Below are positions 5,286 through 6,464 of a stretch of 6,464 bases of DNA, piece by piece. Position 1 is the stretch's first letter, and every line of letters starts with the position of its first letter. The stretch is taken from the NCBI GenBank assembly GCA_003219675.1, contig QHPW01000313.1, positions 3,746 to 10,209 of the forward strand. Direction: 5' to 3'. A program made the position numbers and the translations under genes. Source of the stretch: Verrucomicrobiota bacterium. Its GTDB lineage: Bacteria; Verrucomicrobiota; Verrucomicrobiia; Limisphaerales; AV2. The notes under the pieces were generated by a model. It made no database searches. It was given only the letters and a program-made list of their open reading frames with translations, and was not told the DNA's origin.

Positions 5286-6112
5286 ACGCAAACACGGAGT
5301 TGCCGATCGGCATTTTCGACTCGGGCATCGGCGGCTTGACCGTCGTGCGGCAAATTCATCGCGTGCTGCCGCGCGAAGATCTGGTTTATCTCGGCGATAC
5401 CGCGCGCGTTCCCTACGGCACGAAATCGCCCGGCACCGTCGTTCGCTTTGCGTGCGAGGACACGCAATTTCTGATTCAACAAAATGTCAAAGCGGTGGTG
5501 GTGGCCTGCAACACGGTGTCGGCCTGGGCACTGCCGACCCTGGAGCGCAAATTCAGCGTGCCGATTTTCGGTGTCATCGTTCCCGGCGCGCAAGCCGCTC
5601 TGAAAAGGACCCGGAATCGTCGCATCGGCATCATCGGCACCGCCGCCACGGTTCGCAGCCAGGCTTACAGCCGCGCGATTCTAACGCGCGATGACACCGC
5701 AAGAGTTTTCGCGCGCGCCTGTCCGTTGCTGGTCCCGCTGGTCGAAGAAGGCTGGACAAATCAAAAGGTAACCGAGACGATTCTTCGCGCCTACCTCTCG
5801 CCGCTGATGCGCCGGCGCATCGACACACTGGTGCTGGGCTGCACGCATTACCCGTTATTGAAAAAGGCGATCCGCGCCGTCGCGGGGCCGCATGTGGCGT
5901 TGGTGGATTCGGCGGAGAGTTGCGCGCAATTCCTGACCGAACGTCTGCAAAGCACCAGGCTGCTGAACAAAACCCGACGCCGCGCCGGTGTCATCCAGCC
6001 GTTCGTCACCGACGAGGTCGAGCGCTTCCATGAACTGACCCGGCGCTTTCTCGGCGCGGCGACTGAACCGGCGTGGAAGGTCGATTTGTCGGGCGTTTCG
6101 GCCTCGGCGTGA
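5282..6112 (+). CDS. murI: Glutamate racemase
   Basis: MurI interconverts L- and D-glutamate without a cofactor, supplying the D-Glu added by MurD in peptidoglycan precursor synthesis in the cytoplasm. The protein has 276 residues, close to the family norm. Family motifs appear in order: GIFDSGIGGLTV (10-21; Asp13 and Ser14), YLGDTARVPYG (36-46), VVACNT (73-78) with the first catalytic cysteine Cys76, IGIIGTAATV (115-124), and LVLGCTHYPLL (183-193) with the second catalytic cysteine Cys187 and His189. Both Asp/Glu racemase lobes are complete. The ATG lies within the last codons of the amidase gene (ATGA overlap), so translational coupling is likely and explains the lack of an independent ribosome binding site. 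The tail ends in a short SGVSASA segment that is probably not important. The pairing with a peptidoglycan amidase points to a small cell-wall operon. Confidence 0.96.
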   Translation: MNANTELPIGIFDSGIGGLTVVRQIHRVLPREDLVYLGDTARVPYGTKSPGTVVRFACEDTQFLIQQNVKAVVVACNTVSAWALPTLERKFSVPIFGVIVPGAQAALKRTRNRRIGIIGTAATVRSQAYSRAILTRDDTARVFARACPLLVPLVEEGWTNQKVTETILRAYLSPLMRRRIDTLVLGCTHYPLLKKAIRAVAGPHVALVDSAESCAQFLTERLQSTRLLNKTRRRAGVIQPFVTDEVERFHELTRRFLGAATEPAWKVDLSGVSASA

Positions 6113-6205
6113 TTCGCGCCGCCGTGCGCCCAGGCCCGTTCTGAGCTCGGATGCAGGTTCTTGATGTCATGAGGCCATGATAACAATCAGAGGCGCCTCG
6201 GGTCA

Positions 6206-6270
6206 TCCTCGTCCTCCTCCTCGTCCTCGAAAAGCCTTGAAATTGACGAGGACGAGAACGAGGACGACGA
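6206..6270. repeat. Inverted repeat of 6 bp-period CTCGTC/GACGAG units
   Basis: The left arm (6206-6229) is a pyrimidine-rich run of CTCGTC/CTC units. The right arm (6247-6270) is its near reverse complement, built of GACGAG, GACGAG, AACGAG and GACGAC units. Pairing the arms position by position leaves 3 mismatches in 24, around a 17-base loop (6230-6246). The purine units continue to about 6277. It lies about 94 bases after the murI stop and 120 bases before the next gene. It could form a large RNA hairpin, but has no T-run after it, so I do not call it an intrinsic terminator. Confidence 0.75.
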
Positions 6271-6351
6271 GGAGGAGCGAAATTCCCGTGATCAACGTCA
6301 AATTTTTCAAGCACTTGCGTCGGTCTTTAGAACGGTTCTGCGGCGCGCCGA

Positions 6352-6386
6352 GTTTCACGCTTTACGTTTCGCGTTCCGCATCTCAC
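6352..6386. repeat. Heptanucleotide tandem tract upstream of the adenosyltransferase gene
   Basis: Five 7 bp units read GTTTCAC, GCTTTAC, GTTTCGC, GTTCCGC and ATCTCAC, followed by TTTTAGC. The period is exact although units diverge. The tract ends 10 bases before the ATG at 6397. It takes the place where a Shine-Dalgarno sequence would be looked for, and none is visible. The rest of the 284 bp gap after murI holds the inverted repeat at 6206-6270, a 10 bp palindrome at 6190-6199 (GAGGCGCCTC) and no recognisable gene. Confidence 0.75.
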
Positions 6387-6396
6387 TTTTAGCCGC

Positions 6397-6464
6397 ATGA
6401 GCATCGTCACCAAAACCGGCGACCTGGGCGCCACCGGGCTGATGTATAACCGGCGCGTGTCGAA
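6397..6464 (+). CDS. Cob(I)yrinic acid a,c-diamide (cobalamin) adenosyltransferase, PduO type, N-terminus (partial)
   Basis: Only the first 22 codons are present before the window ends. They read MSIVTKTGDLGATGLMYNRR, then VS. This is the characteristic start of PduO/MMAB-type ATP:corrinoid adenosyltransferases, whose N-terminal TKTGDxGxTGL segment forms part of the ATP-binding site. The enzyme transfers the adenosyl group from ATP to cob(I)alamin to make coenzyme B12, acting in the cytoplasm as a trimer. In this copy the residues after TGL are MYNRRVS, where relatives often have a glycine-rich GGxRVxK stretch. The ATG at 6397 is the natural start, with a 7 bp-period repeat tract and no clear Shine-Dalgarno sequence before it. 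It is on the same strand as murI, but the 284 bp gap suggests a separate transcript. The family call rests on a short but distinctive motif. Confidence 0.8.
   Translation, partial: MSIVTKTGDLGATGLMYNRRVS

Noticed and set aside
4912..5694. Plus-strand open frame of 260 codons spanning the amidase-murI junction
   Set aside because: It is an out-of-frame shadow with an Arg/Ser/Pro-rich translation, overlapping two convincing genes.
6206..6277. Intrinsic terminator after murI, or an acidic coding repeat
   Set aside because: No T-run follows the hairpin and the loop is long. The frames through it give Arg/Thr- or Glu/Asp-type low-complexity peptides with no supporting gene context.

Overview
The window looks like chromosomal housekeeping DNA from a GC-rich, Gram-negative-type bacterium. 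Verrucomicrobiota (a Pedosphaera/Limisphaera-like lineage) is my best guess. I infer this from gene style, weak Shine-Dalgarno sequences, a small 'four helix bundle' gene and repeat-laden short intergenic gaps. No marker gene proves it. I see no rRNA, tRNA, CRISPR array, transposase or phage gene.

Layout. The left two thirds (1-4132) is a train of minus-strand genes, read from right to left: citrate synthase (4132-3002); a short four-helix-bundle protein that looks C-terminally truncated (2939-2697); sucC (2567-1362); a retropepsin-like aspartyl protease (1348-980); a VOC/glyoxalase-fold protein (894-526); a possible 40-residue small protein (519-397); and the N-terminal part of sucD (347-1, cut by the window edge). 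After a 169 bp divergent gap, the right third runs on the plus strand: a secreted N-acetylmuramoyl-L-alanine amidase (4302-5285), glutamate racemase murI overlapping it by four bases (5282-6112), a 284 bp repeat-bearing gap, and the first 22 codons of a PduO-type cob(I)alamin adenosyltransferase (6397 to the edge).

How the genes fit together. Citrate synthase, sucC and sucD are three TCA-cycle genes on one strand. The normally adjacent sucC and sucD are separated by about 1 kb holding two or three small unrelated genes. The amidase and murI form a translationally coupled cell-wall pair: one remodels peptidoglycan and the other supplies its D-glutamate.

The least expected signal is non-coding. 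Four degenerate tandem tracts with a 7 bp period (units of the type RTTTNNN or its complement) lie at 354-388, 2577-2612, 2955-2998 and 6352-6386. Each ends only about 6-16 bases upstream of a start codon: sucD, sucC, the four-helix-bundle gene and the adenosyltransferase. The unit sequences differ between tracts, but the period and the placement are shared. A separate 6 bp-period CTCGTC/GACGAG inverted repeat (6206-6270) lies in the gap after murI.
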